NCBI GenBank assembly: GCA_030063045.1
Contig: JAQSEB010000050.1
Coordinates: 992,001-1,056,000 of the forward strand
Source of the DNA: Pratylenchus scribneri
Taxonomy: Eukaryota > Nematoda > Chromadorea > Rhabditida > Pratylenchidae
Length of the DNA: 64,000 nt
Direction of reading: 5' to 3'
The notes beneath the pieces are model-generated. The model made no database searches and had not been told where the DNA came from. It was given only the letters and a program-made list of their open reading frames with translations. This document shows, piece after piece, positions 23,601-34,295 of the stretch. A program made the position numbers and the translations under genes. The first letter of the stretch is position 1; the number at the start of each line of letters is the position of its first letter.

Positions 23601-24107
23601 GTCGAGAAGATTTTAATGGCTCAGAAGATTGTAAACTATAAACCTTATATTCAATCAATAGATCTCGTCAAGACGCATCATTTGATTATGATTCAGCTTG
23701 AGTTTCATTAATTCTAATTTAGTTTTGAGCCAAAATTGGCCGTTTATACCTTTTTTTGACCAAACCATAACAAATTATATACCATTCAATGCGTTTCGAC
23801 CAGCCCTATCCAATTTTTGGTATATATATTTGGTTTGTGAACGTAAGGCAAACCCTTAAACCATTATAAATATTTAGGCCTTATGTAGTCTTTTCGACAT
23901 TTTCAATGTTTTTTTTGTAAATTAGATGCCATGGATAAAAAATTCGGAACCCACCTCATCCATAACCATTTCATTCAATTCTTCTCGATGCATTGCTTTT
24001 ATATGTCGGCTCCAATTGGGCGCTGAGATCATTTTCAAGCAAAATTGGCATACACCCGAGGTTGGTCGTCGAATTCCCAAAACTTGACGTTGACGCTTCT
24101 TCTTCAT
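17700..24107 (-). CDS. Fusion of four C2H2-type zinc fingers to a degenerate malate/lactate dehydrogenase (LDH2 family)
   Basis: Fourteen exons: 24107-23955, 23555-23464, 23420-23251, 22902-22405, 21535-21381, 21330-21149, 20993-20884, 20629-20536, 20470-20320, 20160-20054, 19652-19382, 18889-18602, 18321-18136 and 17756-17700. Every junction keeps phase, giving 837 aa. Four fingers of the form C-x2-C-x11-H-x4-H start at residues 20, 156, 322 and 473, each containing the invariant NWSRH, and are separated by acidic linkers. The exon at 20470-20320 encodes the second half of finger 4 and, in the same frame, the start of the dehydrogenase (FVVPIEE). LDH2-family segments follow: RCMQSVGTS, ALVDGANLVGPVVGNFC, ARNANHCGFGQYYA and GQCFIAIDPECFASGF. 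The usual RGxxSHGxxRL reads SGHSSFGLSQL, and the central NAD-binding region is replaced by a Ser/Glu-rich stretch, so catalysis is doubtful. A shorter transcript starting at Met515 (about 20382) could encode the dehydrogenase part alone. Confidence 0.78.
17810..18115. repeat. Family B intron-filling element, copy 3
   Basis: Reverse orientation; fills intron 17757-18135 of the fusion gene. Confidence 0.85.
18370..18500 (-). repeat. Family D repeat, copy 4 (diverged)
   Basis: Recognised by AAAAGTGCATAAAAGTGACA and a degraded B-box region; intron 18322-18601. Confidence 0.45.
18950..19150. repeat. Family B element, copy 4 (diverged)
   Basis: Retains TTATTAAACCGTCTAAACC and a CTTGAAGAGCTCTACC arm; intron 18890-19381. 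Confidence 0.5.
19185..19262 (-). repeat. tRNA-like sequence (pseudogene or SINE head)
   Basis: On the minus strand, GGGTAGCTTAGTTGGTAA (A-box) and GAAGTTCGAATCCC (B-box) have near-normal spacing. The acceptor and anticodon stems do not pair convincingly, so I do not call a functional tRNA. Confidence 0.5.
19680..20040. repeat. Family B intron-filling element, copy 5
   Basis: Forward orientation with GGTTTAAACCGTCTAATACC; fills intron 19653-20053 of the fusion gene. Confidence 0.85.
20700..20800 (+). repeat. Family D repeat, copy 5 (fragment)
   Basis: TAAAATTTAGGTCATGGGTT followed by CGAAAAAGC, a truncated B-box region, in intron 20630-20883. Confidence 0.4.
21600..21965 (+). repeat. Family D repeat, copy 6, interrupted by a hAT-type MITE
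   Basis: AGGTTCGAATCCGCTCTGAG is followed by AATTAGGTTATCAC. The repeat resumes after the inserted element with GTTATCACTTTTATAC. Confidence 0.6.
21694..21924. mobile_element. Non-autonomous hAT-like element (MITE), 231 bp
   Basis: Terminal inverted repeats CAGTGTTGTAAAAA and TTTTTACAACACTG are flanked by a perfect 8-bp target duplication GTTATCAC at 21686-21693 and 21925-21932. CAGTG ends with 8-bp duplications are typical of hAT elements. The interior is GA/CT-rich, built of CGTCTCGTCTT-like runs in two opposed halves, and has no transposase. Confidence 0.88.
22036..22345. repeat. Family C palindromic element, copy 3
   Basis: Arms with CTTTTGGCTATCAAATGATA and a near-inverse; intron 21536-22404 of the fusion gene. 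Confidence 0.85.
23589..23926. repeat. Family B intron-filling element, copy 6
   Basis: Begins ATTTAATTTGTCGAGAAG and ends near GACATTTTCAATGTTTTTT; fills intron 23556-23954. Confidence 0.8.
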
Positions 24108-25038
24108 GGTTATTTATAGAATTTATAGAAATAAATTGTTAAATTCGCTGATTTTGCTAGCTAAAAATTAAATTTTAATAATGTCAGAAAATGAAAAAGC
24201 TGTAGATGGCACGTAAATTTTTTCAAAGGATAAGTAAGGCCTTATTGGTTGGTTGGATGGAAATGGGGACATGGAAGGATGAATGATGGGGTGGGGAGGC
24301 TGGTTGGGTTGGTCGTATGAAATATGAATGAAGAATTTGGGGAGAAGATGAGGATAAAATACGGCGGACGACTATATGAAGGGGAGTGACGATGAGCGGG
24401 TGGAAGTGATGTGGATGGTTGGTTGGAATGGAAGAATAGAAGAGCAGAGGCGCACGAAAAAGACGTGGGAGGTGCACCTCTTCCACTCCGTCTTCCATCC
24501 AATTCTTCTCTTCTTCATCCCAACCCCCCATGCCTATTTTATTCACATAAGCCAACAGGGCCTTCCTCTCGCCCAATGGCAAATGTTGGGGTGGGCTCAC
24601 ATGATGAGAAGAGAGCATTTCTTCTTCTTCTTCATCCTTCGCTGTTTTTCTCTTCTCATCCTTCTTCTTTACATTTTCTCTTCCTTAAGCTTTCAAGAAT
24701 AGTAACCTTCCGGTTCCATTTTCTCTTCATTGATTTTTTAAAAAATCGAGAAAATTTAAGTTAAAATTTAATAGAAATTCATTCATTCATCCATATAATA
24801 AAATAAAATAAAAAATATTAAAATTAATTAAATAATAATTAATTAATGTTATTCAATTCCAATAAAAAATATTCTTTATTCTAAATCCTAAATTTTTAAT
24901 AAAAATTCTTCGAGAATATAAAATAATACAAAACAGATGATCAATAATAAAATATTTGTGTGATTTGGAAAAGGGATTCATCAATTCAATTTGGAAAATG
25001 GGAAGAATATAATTAAATGTGGTTAATATAGGAAATAT
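24108..25038. other. Region between the fusion gene and the NAA60-like gene
   Basis: Upstream of the fusion gene's start. 24240-24700 is a purine/pyrimidine-skewed stretch with GAAGAAG runs and several overlapping ORFs on both strands, none with a recognisable domain. 24770-25030 is very AT-rich. A promoter and 5' UTR are expected here, but no specific site could be identified. Confidence 0.4.
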
Positions 25039-26245
25039 TCAAATACTGACAAGTTGATCCCTTTGATGGTTTTCCGGAGATTTTCCACGGGAATTCCCCC
25101 TTTCATTTATGCATCGTCGAAATGGGCGGCCAAAAAATTCCAGTAAAGAAGTGCAAGTGTTGAAAATTGTTTGGAGTATTTCGCCGAATGGACCGGGTGA
25201 AAGATGGCGGACGAATGTGAATCCATCATGGTATTGGTTGGCAATTTGGTAATAGTTGGGCAGAGTGGCATGATGGCGAAACCCGTTTTTGTGGTAGAAA
25301 AATATGGCCGGTAAATTGTCGGACAAAACGTGAAGATAAATCAGCCGAGGCATTGGATTAACTATAAAATTTTGAATTAATTTTTAAAAAATTATTTTAA
25401 ACTTACGGTTGGACGTGGTGGACAAAAGATGTTTCAAGAGGACAGTGGCCAATCCCATGCGCCGGTATTGGTCATTGACAGCCAAACTTAGAATATAAAC
25501 AACATTTGCGCTCTCATCCTTGCAAAGTGTTCGGTCCTGGAATTTTCAAGTTTAATTTTTTGACAAGAATAATTTTAATGATTTAAGAAGGGTTTATTCA
25601 CAAACCAAATATATACAAATTGGATAGAGCTGGTCAAGACGCATTGAATGGTATATAATTTGTTATAGTTTGGTCAACAATGAAAGGGCATTAAACGGTT
25701 TAAACCAATTTTGGTTTAATGGTTCAAAACTAAATTCGAATTGGTTAAACCTTAAACCTAAACCAAAAATATCTATCGATTGGTTATAATGTTTAGGGAT
25801 TGGGATTAAGATCTTCCCTTTTAAATATTTCCCTTTTTAATAATTTTAAAAATTTTCACCCAACCTCTAAATCACATTCACCAATACTTTTATATTCGGC
25901 AACGAGGAGAGAAGTAAGAATATCATTACTGTAAAATGGATGATTAAAACAAATTATTCAATTTTAAATAAAACTAACTGATAAAGGCCAAAATTTATAT
26001 ATCGTCCGGTCACAACCTCCCTGTACCAATCGGCCGGATATTCAAGTGGGAAAGCAGCACTAAAAATTAACAAATTATTGGAATTATTAATATTTAAAAG
26101 AAAACCGGCATAATTTATAAACATCTTCAAAATCGGCCTCAACAAATCCTCGAATTTGCCATCCTTCTTCCGAACAACATTTTTCCGCATCACCGCTGCC
26201 ACTTTGTAATTCATATTTGAGAATTGATTGTATCGGAGGAGGCAT
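25039..26245 (-). CDS. N-alpha-acetyltransferase 60-like (GNAT fold)
   Basis: Five exons: 26245-26106, 26059-25979, 25928-25865, 25536-25407 and 25361-25039, giving 245 aa. This compares with about 242 for human NAA60. The N-terminal part has FPLEYPADWYREV (human FPIEYPDSWYRDI). The acetyl-CoA binding part reads VVYILSLAVNDQYRRMGLAT, matching the GNAT motif A pattern (Q/R)xxGxG/A. LIYLHVLSDNLPAIFFY and DGFTFV follow in the family's order. NAA60 is a Golgi-associated enzyme acetylating N-termini of membrane proteins; the hydrophobic/amphipathic C-terminus here would fit membrane association. The start ATG at 26245 was chosen because the downstream frame carries the family motifs. Confidence 0.9.
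25550..25850. repeat. Family B intron-filling element, copy 7
   Basis: Reverse orientation; fills intron 25537-25864 of the NAA60-like gene. Confidence 0.85.
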
Positions 26246-26303
26246 CTACCATGGCCAATTTTCTTTTCTACATCAAATTTTGAGATCTAAATTAGAGAAA
26301 ATT

Positions 26304-26662
26304 ATTTAATTTGGCGAAAAAAAACATTGAAAATGATGAAAAGATTATAACGGTTTCAGTGGTTTTTGCTAGACCTATAAACCTTATATCCAATCGATAG
26401 TCATCAAACGCATCATTTGACTATATTTTGGATTGGTTTGAAACCAATTCTTAACTTAGTTTTGAACCATTAAACCAAAAATGGGTTTAAACCGTTTAAT
26501 ACCCTTTAATTTTTGACCAAACCATAATAAATTATATATCATTCAATGCGTCTTGACCAACTCTATCCAATTTTGGGTATATTTTGGTTTATGATTATAA
26601 GACAAACCATTAAACCGTTATAATCTTTTCGGCAATTTCAATGTTTTTCGACAAAATTAACT
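26304..26662. repeat. Family B element, copy 8, in a probable 5' UTR intron
   Basis: Lies just upstream of the NAA60-like start. On the minus strand it is bounded by TTTTTTAAG then GTCAGTTAA as a donor, and CTCTAATTTAG as an acceptor, so it probably marks a 5' UTR intron of that gene. Confidence 0.7.
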
Positions 26663-27238
26663 GACCTTAAAAAAATTATTGGATGGAAAAATGAAAATTT
26701 GAAATATTAAAAATGCTGATAAAAGCATAAATAAAATTATAAATTCAAAGTACACAACATAATCCATTTTATTCACCAAAAAGTTTAAATCATCATAACC
26801 AAGAATTCTTCAAACAATTCTTTCAATTTATCACGTAAAAATATAGAGAAGGGGAAGGGGGATTGGTGGGTGGATGATATGAGAATTTTGGAATTGAAAT
26901 GAATTCTGGGTGGAAACTGGAAAAGAATAAATAAAATAGGAAATTGTAATTTAATTAAGCAGAATTGAAATCATCATTTAGTTGAAAGATGGGAGGAAAA
27001 TAAATTACAAAAAAAGGATGAATTCATGGAAAGTGGCAAGCTCGGGGATTTCATTTTTTTGTGTTAATTGAAATTCATAAATGCGTATGGATAAAGCGAA
27101 TCCCATTGTGAAATTACTGACTTTGTTTGGAGATCCGGGAATGTGTGGTTTTTTGCTGTAAAATGTTTACAAAATTGATAAAAGAGTTTAAAGTACAAGT
27201 ACAGAGAATTTGTGTATAATTTGGATGTGGTGGGAGAA
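26663..27238. other. Intergenic, AT-rich
   Basis: Between the 5' end of the NAA60-like gene and the stop of the copper transporter. Nothing recognised apart from the expected UTRs. Confidence 0.5.
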
Positions 27239-28639
27239 TTAATGACAAGCATCTGATGCAAAATTGTCCACATGTTCCGGTCCACCATTTCCATTACAGC
27301 ACGATTGGCAGAAGCAACGGCGCGGAGGTGCGCATTTCAGTCCGGCGAACATCCAATGGCCAAAAGCGGCACCCAAAACCACTGCAGCGGTGAGCCAAAC
27401 ATTGAAAGTCATCTAAAATGGAAAATGGATTTTTAAAAAAATAAATTAAAAATTACCGCAATTAGCATTAGCCAATATGCCCTATAAAAAGTTGGTTTAT
27501 TAGAATAAATGAAAATGTTAAAATTTCTTACAAAAGGAGTTGAATTCCATAAATTGCGGTCTCAATGAGGCGACAGGTTGATGGTGACAATTCTCGACTG
27601 ATATACATCATTAGCCATCTTTAAAATGACAATAATAAATTAAAATAGCTAATTTCTTGTAAAGTATTTTTGGTTCGAAAATGTATTATAGAATTTATAA
27701 AAATGCATAAAAGTAAAAAACCAAGTCCTAAAAAATTATTGGCTTCCGAGCGGGTTCGAACCCGAGACCTAAATTTTGCAAAATTAAAGGGTTTCATCCT
27801 CTTTGCTCTTTGGGTCGAAAATTTTCAAAAAATTTTTAAACCTAAACCTATCCATAATCTAACCCATATTAGGCCTACTAAATTGCACTCACGTCCAACG
27901 GTTGATGGCCATTCCTTGTCCGGCTGGTCTTTGCACAACCACTGTTGGCGCATAAACCTCCTGGCTTAACAAAGTATTCCCCGCCATGTTTGCCATTTCT
28001 CCACCACATCCACCGGCGTTTTGGCATCCAGATGAAGTAATGCCAGTGGTCTTTTCGATCAAGGCTTCCTCAATGCCAACATGGTTTTTGCCCTTTGCAA
28101 CTGAATTCATGGAAACACAGCAACCGGCAGAAGATTTTATCGAATCAGTCGTCTATTTTTATTAAAATTAATTTTTTAAAATTGAAATAAAATTAACCCA
28201 AAGTTGGAAGTAAACTCGAAACCATTTGATGCTTTCATACAATGTGGCCAAGAAGAAAATGAAGATGAAGGAACAGAAAAGCCCTAAAAAATAAATTATT
28301 ATAATAAAAAATATTTGAGCAAACCAAAAAAAGATTCAATTTGCCAAAAATCGAATAGGATGACTTCTTCGCATCCCCCGTGGAAATACATTTTCATTCC
28401 ATGTACTGCTTGATGATCTTGATGGTTGTGAACATCTTCAACTAAAAATATCAATTTTATTTTCAATATTTTCTAATATTTTTACATTGGTTGAGAGCTG
28501 CCTCTGCTGAATCCGCAGGGTTGTTTGCCATTAATGTGCTGCTTAAAAGAGCATTTGTTGCCGTCGTTTCCGTGCCAATGTTCGGTGGTTTAATTGTAGG
28601 ATTGTTGTGTTGATGGTGATGGGAATGATCGTGATCCAT
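27239..28639 (-). CDS. CTR-family copper transporter
   Basis: Seven exons: 28639-28486, 28441-28325, 28283-28198, 28152-27893, 27618-27532, 27481-27457 and 27412-27239, giving 300 aa. The extracell​ular N-terminus is His-rich (MDHDHSHHHQHNN) and has the Met motif GMKMYFH around residue 67, then EEVILFDFW. Transmembrane segment 1 is LFCSFIFIFFLATLYE. Segment 2 carries the obligatory M-x3-M (MLIAM, residues 240-244). Segment 3 carries G-x3-G (GAAFG, 257-261). The C-terminus has clustered Cys (CFCQSCC), typical of copper hand-off. Members form trimers that import Cu(I) across the plasma or endolysosomal membrane. The cytosolic loop between segments 1 and 2 is long (about 100 residues) and contains several Cys. 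Confidence 0.93.
27655..27825 (-). repeat. Family D tRNA-like repeat, copy 7
   Basis: Contains GGGTTCGAACCCGAGACC and AATGCATAAAAGT; intron 27619-27892 of the copper transporter. Confidence 0.55.
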
Positions 28640-29425
28640 TTTTTTTATCTGCAACAAAAATAAATTATAAACAACTCAAGATTAAATGATGTTTAATTGT
28701 AGATAATGCGGAGAGAAATCTCTTTGGTGTTGGATATTTTTCACCGGAAAAATAGTAAAAATCAATCTTTTGCGGGAAGTATCTCTCGGAAATTGTTTTG
28801 TTAAATGAAGGTTTTGTATTTAATATTGGTCAATGGTCTTCATCCGTTTGTTTTTCCCACTCAATGTATTTTTATTGACCTAGCCTTTATTTTTTCTATG
28901 CCTAAAGGCTGGCTGAAGAATGGTTTAGCTCAGCTGTCATTAATATATTAATAGGACATTTACATTATATTGTCGTATTTTACGTAGGCTAATGCATAAG
29001 GTCTATGCCAATTTCCAATATATATCCAATTCAATAAAAGTGACAATAAAAAAAAATAGAAATCCGGCCGGTCTTTTAAACCGGCCGCGCGGAACCGTTT
29101 CGTTTATTGACGAAAAAGATTGTGTAAAAATAAAAATGGAGGGAAAAAAAGCAAATTTATGGATTTCCTTTCTTAATAAACATTATGCCAAAAAATATTT
29201 ATGATCTAAAATTTAAAAAAGATGAATACTCCTTTTCATTCACTCAATTGTTGATGACGTTTTATTATTGGCCTAATCAGTGCAGTTTAATCGTTTTAAA
29301 CATAAACCTATCATTCAGAAAAGATGGAAGAGAGTTTAAACTGTATATGTAATTAAAAAAAATAGGAAATTTTATACGGAAATTTAAAAAAAATATGGAT
29401 ACAAATTAATAAAAGAAGGCTTAAT
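28640..29425. other. Intergenic region
   Basis: Mostly AT-rich. At 29062-29092 a short G/C-rich hairpin (GGCCGGTC, TTTTAA, GACCGGCC-like) stands out. A 70-aa ORF on the plus strand (28992-29204) has no recognisable features. Confidence 0.4.
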
Positions 29426-31816
29426 TTATTCTCCAATTCTCCTCTGCTTCTCCTCCTCTTTTAAAGCCTCCGCAATTGCCTCGACACACTTTGTGGCGTC
29501 CGATTCATTCACGCACATTGGTGGCTTTATCCTCAACACATTCCCTCGGAGTCCGCCTTTGCCCATTAGAACTCCCCGGTCTTTTGTTGCCTCAAAAACC
29601 CTCGACATCCTTTCCGGCGCTAATTGCTCTTTGCTTTCATCCACCAATTCCACTCCAATCATCAAGCCCTTGCCCCGGATGTCTCCAATGAGGGGCGAGT
29701 CAATTCTGGAGAGCTCGTTGAGAAGGAAAGTTCCAACGTGAGCCGAATTTTCCTGAAGTTTTTCCTCTTCAATCACCTGTGGAACCACATTAATATTATT
29801 AATTGCACATTTTGTACACCTCTAAAACGGCTTTTGCCGCTGTACAAGCCAGTGGATTGCCTCCATATGTGTTAAAATAGAGGGCTCGCCCAATGGAATC
29901 GGCAATTTCCTTTGTTGTTACCAAGGCGCCCATTGGGAATCCGTTGGCTATACCCTTGGCCATTGTGACAATGTCCGGTCGGGCGCATGCGCTTCAAATC
30001 CCCAAAAATGTGAGCCAAGTCTGCCAAATCCAGTTTGGACCTCATCACTAATTGTCAATCCGCCTCGGGCCTGGACTATTTCAAATGCCTGGCGCAAATA
30101 ATTGCGCGGATATTGAACGGTGCCTCCAACGCCCTGCAGGGGAATTTTAACAGATTTCAAAATTTTTAATGACTTGAATTGATTCGGCAATGAATGCAGC
30201 TGGTCCCGTGCTTTTTGGGAGGTCATAGTCAAGGCATTCGCGCATTTCATTCAAATGTGTGGCCAATGATTGGCATTTACCTTTACAAAAAAAAAACGAT
30301 AAGAGGCAATTGATTGATATGAATATGGCCGATTTAATCTCCTTGGTTTTTGGCCAATCAAGAAGGCATTAACCAATATTGGAAGGCGATATACCTTTGG
30401 AAAGCCCAAAGTGTCCTTTACAATCTGGGCCATAAATTTTATGAAATTCCAACAATTTAGCAAAAGTTACATGTCATTGAATGTATAAACGAAAATTTTG
30501 GAAAGAAAAGTCACCTATTTTATAAATTTTTCAAAATTAATTAAGCCACATTTTAGAGGACCATTAGGGCTTTCCAATGGAATATCGCCTTCCTTAATTG
30601 GTTACCCCCTGGTCCCTGGTCAAAATAATGGCCCTAGAAACCTAATCGGCTTCTTAATTGTCCCGTTTTAAAAAATGACTGAACAAATTGGTCCCCTCCA
30701 CTTGCCTTCTTTGCAATTGCATTGTTTTTGTTTGGCTTGTGCGGGAGTGTCCCGGCATTTACCACATCCCCATTTCCCATTACTGTCCGGGCATTTCAAT
30801 TTGAGTATACCAAAACCGGATGGGAATGGTTGCTTCCAAGTGCCAAGATTGGTGGCGCCCAAAACCATCTATTCTATATTCTATTACAATAGTTAAATTT
30901 TCATATTTATTTGAATGATCCGGAGGGCTTTTTCTTTTTGTTTCCCACTATTCTTATTCTTTTCCTTCAATTTCCCTCAAGTCCCCATCAAGTGCCTTGA
31001 TATGATATAGTTCGTTCGGATACACACTAATCGCCATTTATAATAACTCAACAATGATTGGACTAATTTTAATGATTTTATTATCAAATTAAAAAGCAGA
31101 CTTTTGGCTATCAAATAATATTAATTTTATTTAAATTGCTTCAGAATTGGATGAAGTTGTGCTCAAAAAAACCAATGAAAATAAAACTTTACTATGATTA
31201 GCAAAATTATGAGTGCTTTTTTGTGAATAATTTCATCAATTCTGAACCAATTTAAATAAAATTAATATAATTTGATAGCCAAAAGTCTGCTCTTTAATTT
31301 GATACTAAAATCATCAAAATTGGTCCAAACATTGATGAGTTATTATAAAGTTGGCTTGAGGCAACAAGTTTGGCTATTCCATTTTTTGTTCCACCCTCAA
31401 AAAAACACCTGACTGCCTCCATGGTAGCCATTCCGTAAACTGATCACATCAAATCGACCGGTGTACAAACGGGACAATGCCAACGCCAAATCATTGGCTT
31501 CTGAGCCGGAATTAACAAAGAAACAAACGGACAAATGCGAAGGCAATTTGGAGGTTAAATGTTCGGCATAGGCCAAAATGGGCTCTGTCTGATAGATGGA
31601 TGTGGTGTGCCAAAGCAGATCCAATTGTTCCTTCATTCGGGCATTCACTTTTGGATGGCAGTGCCCCACGGAGACGGTCACAATGCCACCAATCATGTCC
31701 AAATATTGGCGGCCTTGCGCATCCCAAAGATGTTGCATTCGGCCGCGCACAATTCGCAGCGGTTGTTTGTAGTAGTGCAAAGTGGATGCCGGCAAATGGC
31801 CAAGGAATTTGTCCAT
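29426..31816 (-). CDS. AGXT2-like alanine-glyoxylate aminotransferase with a one-base frameshift
   Basis: Five exons: 31816-31409, 30868-30706, 30280-30174, 30133-29820 and 29776-29426. Class III PLP aminotransferase features appear in order: [50 protein letters not shown] with the PLP-binding Lys, [22 protein letters not shown] and the C-terminal [12 protein letters not shown]2 is a mitochondrial enzyme using alanine and glyoxylate or dimethylarginine. No clear mitochondrial presequence is seen before Met at 31816, so a 5' exon may be missing. Exon 4 is one base short between GFEAH and DIVTMAKG (about 29990); all other phases fit. The intron after exon 2 fits only as GC-AG. The frameshift could be an assembly error or a true lesion. 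Confidence 0.85.
30341..30625. repeat. Family A palindromic element, copy 4
   Basis: Arms with GGAAGGCGATATACCTTTGG and an inverted mate near 30580; intron 30281-30705 of the AGXT2-like gene. Confidence 0.8.
31030..31360. repeat. Family C palindromic element, copy 4
   Basis: Complete copy with both GCTATCAAATAATATTAA and the inverse; intron 30869-31408 of the AGXT2-like gene. Confidence 0.85.
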
Positions 31817-32876
31817 TTTATTTTGTACAACAGTTGAACAAATAAAAATAATAATTCGAGGGGAAAATTGGGGAAATTTGGGAAATTCTTTCTTTATTGA
31901 TTTTGAGAAGAAGGAATTTATGAGGGGCAAATGACCAATTAATTTAGAGGGAAAAGACCAATTGATAAAATGGCCAATGGGAATGAATGGGAAATGGATC
32001 GAAGGGTAATAAAATCAAAGTTTAGAAAACGAAGGAAAATAAATCTTTTTTCCTTTTGCTTTGTGATTGATCCTTCTGGGCAAACTCAAATTTCAGGTCA
32101 TTTTTATAAATTCCTATAACTCGTTTCAAACAAAACCATTCACTGTGGTTTTGGTATCATTTTAAAGTGAAAAGAATTCGCTATCCAATCATATCAAAAT
32201 TATTTATTTAGTTTATCATTTTATAATTTAATTTGGAATTTAAATTTATTTAGCCTTTTGCATTTCAATGCATTGATAGTTGATACTATTTTGGCCATAT
32301 CTCAACGATGAAATAGCCAATCCGAGAAGGCGTTATAGGTTATACCATTTGAAAGCCTAAAAAGTTCTCTACAATTTGGCTTATATTAATTTAAAAATCC
32401 ACCTTTAAAAAATTTACATATCTTTGTGGAGAAAAAGCCGCTTATTTTACAAATTGTCTTAACATTTCAAAAAATTAGTAAAGCCTCTTTTTAGGGGGCA
32501 TTTAGGGATTTCGGATGGCATATTGCCTTCCAAAATTAGTTGCTTCCTTATTGAGTTATGGCCAAAAAATGTGATTGAATTAGTCTTTTGTTTCGTTCAA
32601 TTGTGAATGACCCATCATTTATGCCCTCAAGAAACAATCAACGCCCTTCTCTTTTCTGATTACTGTATCCATTACTTTTGATAACAAAGAAGGAAAGTGA
32701 TAGGTGAATTTGCCTTGAGACAATTATTGAAGGAAAATAACATCATGAAATGACAAATTAAAAAAAAATTCATAAATAGTCCAATCTCCAATTTCGCACA
32801 ATCAAAAATTTAATACAATAATTTACAAATAAAAAAATAAATAAAGGAAATATCAATGTTTTAATAATGAATTATT
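31817..32876. other. Intergenic region with a family A copy and a shared AT-rich block
   Basis: 5' side of the AGXT2-like gene, then a family A copy at 32285-32570. This is followed by a 150-bp block (32600-32750) containing TGACCCATCATTTATGCCCT and ATTACTGTATCCATTAC, which recurs at 34545-34700, 38675-38825 and 44605-44740. Confidence 0.6.
32285..32570. repeat. Family A palindromic element, copy 5
   Basis: Begins GGCCATATCTCAACGATG and ends TGAGTTATGGCC. Confidence 0.85.
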
Positions 32877-34014
32877 TCATAAATCATGCAAACTTTCTGG
32901 TAAAAGATTCCCTTGCCCTCCTGAAAATATTTTACGCATTTTTCGACACATTTTTCTGCTTAATTTCTTTGCAACTTTTACTGCCTTTTTCACTTGGTCT
33001 GTTGCCGGATAATTCTCTCCTCCATTCATTGGCCACCATTTCGCATTATTATTAATGAATGATACACACCGAGGGAAGCCAAGATTATGGCAACTGAAAA
33101 TAAAAATTCAAATTAATTTTATTTTGGGCATTTTTTGTGGATTAATTTAAATATCCAAAAGATTATAATTTATCCTGAACCCATAAACATTATATTCCGA
33201 TTGATCTCGCCAAGATTCATCATTTGACTATCTTTTGGGTTGGATTTAATCATTTCTAACTTAGTTTTGAACCATTAAACCAAAATGGGTTTAAACCGTT
33301 TAATACCCTTTAATTGTTGACCAAACCATACCCAAATTATATACCATTCAATGCGTCTTCTTGACCAGTTCTATTCAATTTTGGGTATATTTGGTTTATG
33401 GATTTAGGATAAACCCTCCCTTAAATTATTATAATAATATTTTCGGCAATTATTCGGCTAAATTAAATAATAAATTGTGTCCCTCACAGATTTGTGCATT
33501 TATTCCCAATCCAAATCAGTGCCTTGTCCAAATTGCACCGTCGCATTAAATTCATTGCCATTTGGTAAGAATAGCCACTAAAATGGCAAATGCCTAAATC
33601 CACCAAAATTCGTGGATCCTTCTCGTCGCCATCATTTTTTCCCTTATTTTCATCGTCGCATTCCAATTGAATTTCTGATTGACTTTCGGCCAGAAGCCTT
33701 TTCAATTCCTCACCTTTAACAATTTGGCATGATTGATACGGAACTGGCCATGGCTCAATTCCCTCCGGCGGGCGAAGCGGAGATTTTTGTGGACGAAGCG
33801 GCGATTTTTTTCCGGCGGAAGAGGAAGACGCTGATGATTGGCCGGCATTGTGCCTTTGTCGTTGTTGCGAATTGCCTGGCGAGGAAGCAGAGCCTCTTGG
33901 TGAAATTACGATTTCATCAATTTCCAGGTTGGGTAGCGGAACAGGAACATTGGGGCAAACAACAAGAAATGGCAAATAAATTGAAAAAAATATTAAAATG
34001 GTGGAAGTCAACAT
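32877..34014 (-). CDS. Secreted protein of unknown function, tandem copy 1
   Basis: Two exons: 34014-33488 and 33093-32877, giving 247 aa. A clear signal peptide (ILIFFSIYLPFLVVC) is followed by a variable Ser/Pro/Arg-rich stretch. A conserved block follows: PWPVP, SQSEIQLECD, acidic residues, DPRILVDLGICHFSG, and NLDKALIWIGNKC. Exon 2 encodes CHNLGFPRCVSFIN, KWW, then a basic helix with KLSRKMCRKM and PESLHDL at the end. About eight Cys suggest disulfides. I do not recognise a described family. Two close paralogues follow upstream in the same orientation, and the pattern fits a lineage-restricted secreted, possibly effector-like, family; that is inference. Confidence 0.85.
33140..33475. repeat. 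Family B intron-filling element, copy 9
   Basis: Fills the single intron (33094-33487) of tandem copy 1, forward orientation. Confidence 0.85.
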
Positions 34015-34295
34015 TTTAGGCGTATTTAATGGCAGAGAATTTGGACAATTTGCGAACTTTTTCGATGAATAAATATGGGAAAAACAATGCCAAAATAATG
34101 GAATGTTTTTTGGCAAATATTATTGAGCCAATTTGAATAAGAATGTACGAATAAAGTGGGTGAGGGAAGATTGGGAATGTGGATGATGCCGAGATTTGGG
34201 GAAAGGCGCAGCGCAGCTGGGAAAGGCCAAAAAAGGCATGTGATTGGCGGATGAGGAGAGGGGAATAATATCAATCCAAAGAGCCAAAAACCTCA

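Noticed and set aside
24223..24618. 131-aa minus-strand ORF upstream of the fusion gene, partly protein-like
   Set aside because: No recognisable domain, overlapping ORFs in other frames, and I could not splice it in phase to the fusion gene's start.
28992..29204. 70-aa plus-strand ORF
   Set aside because: Random-looking composition in AT-rich intergenic DNA, no splice support.
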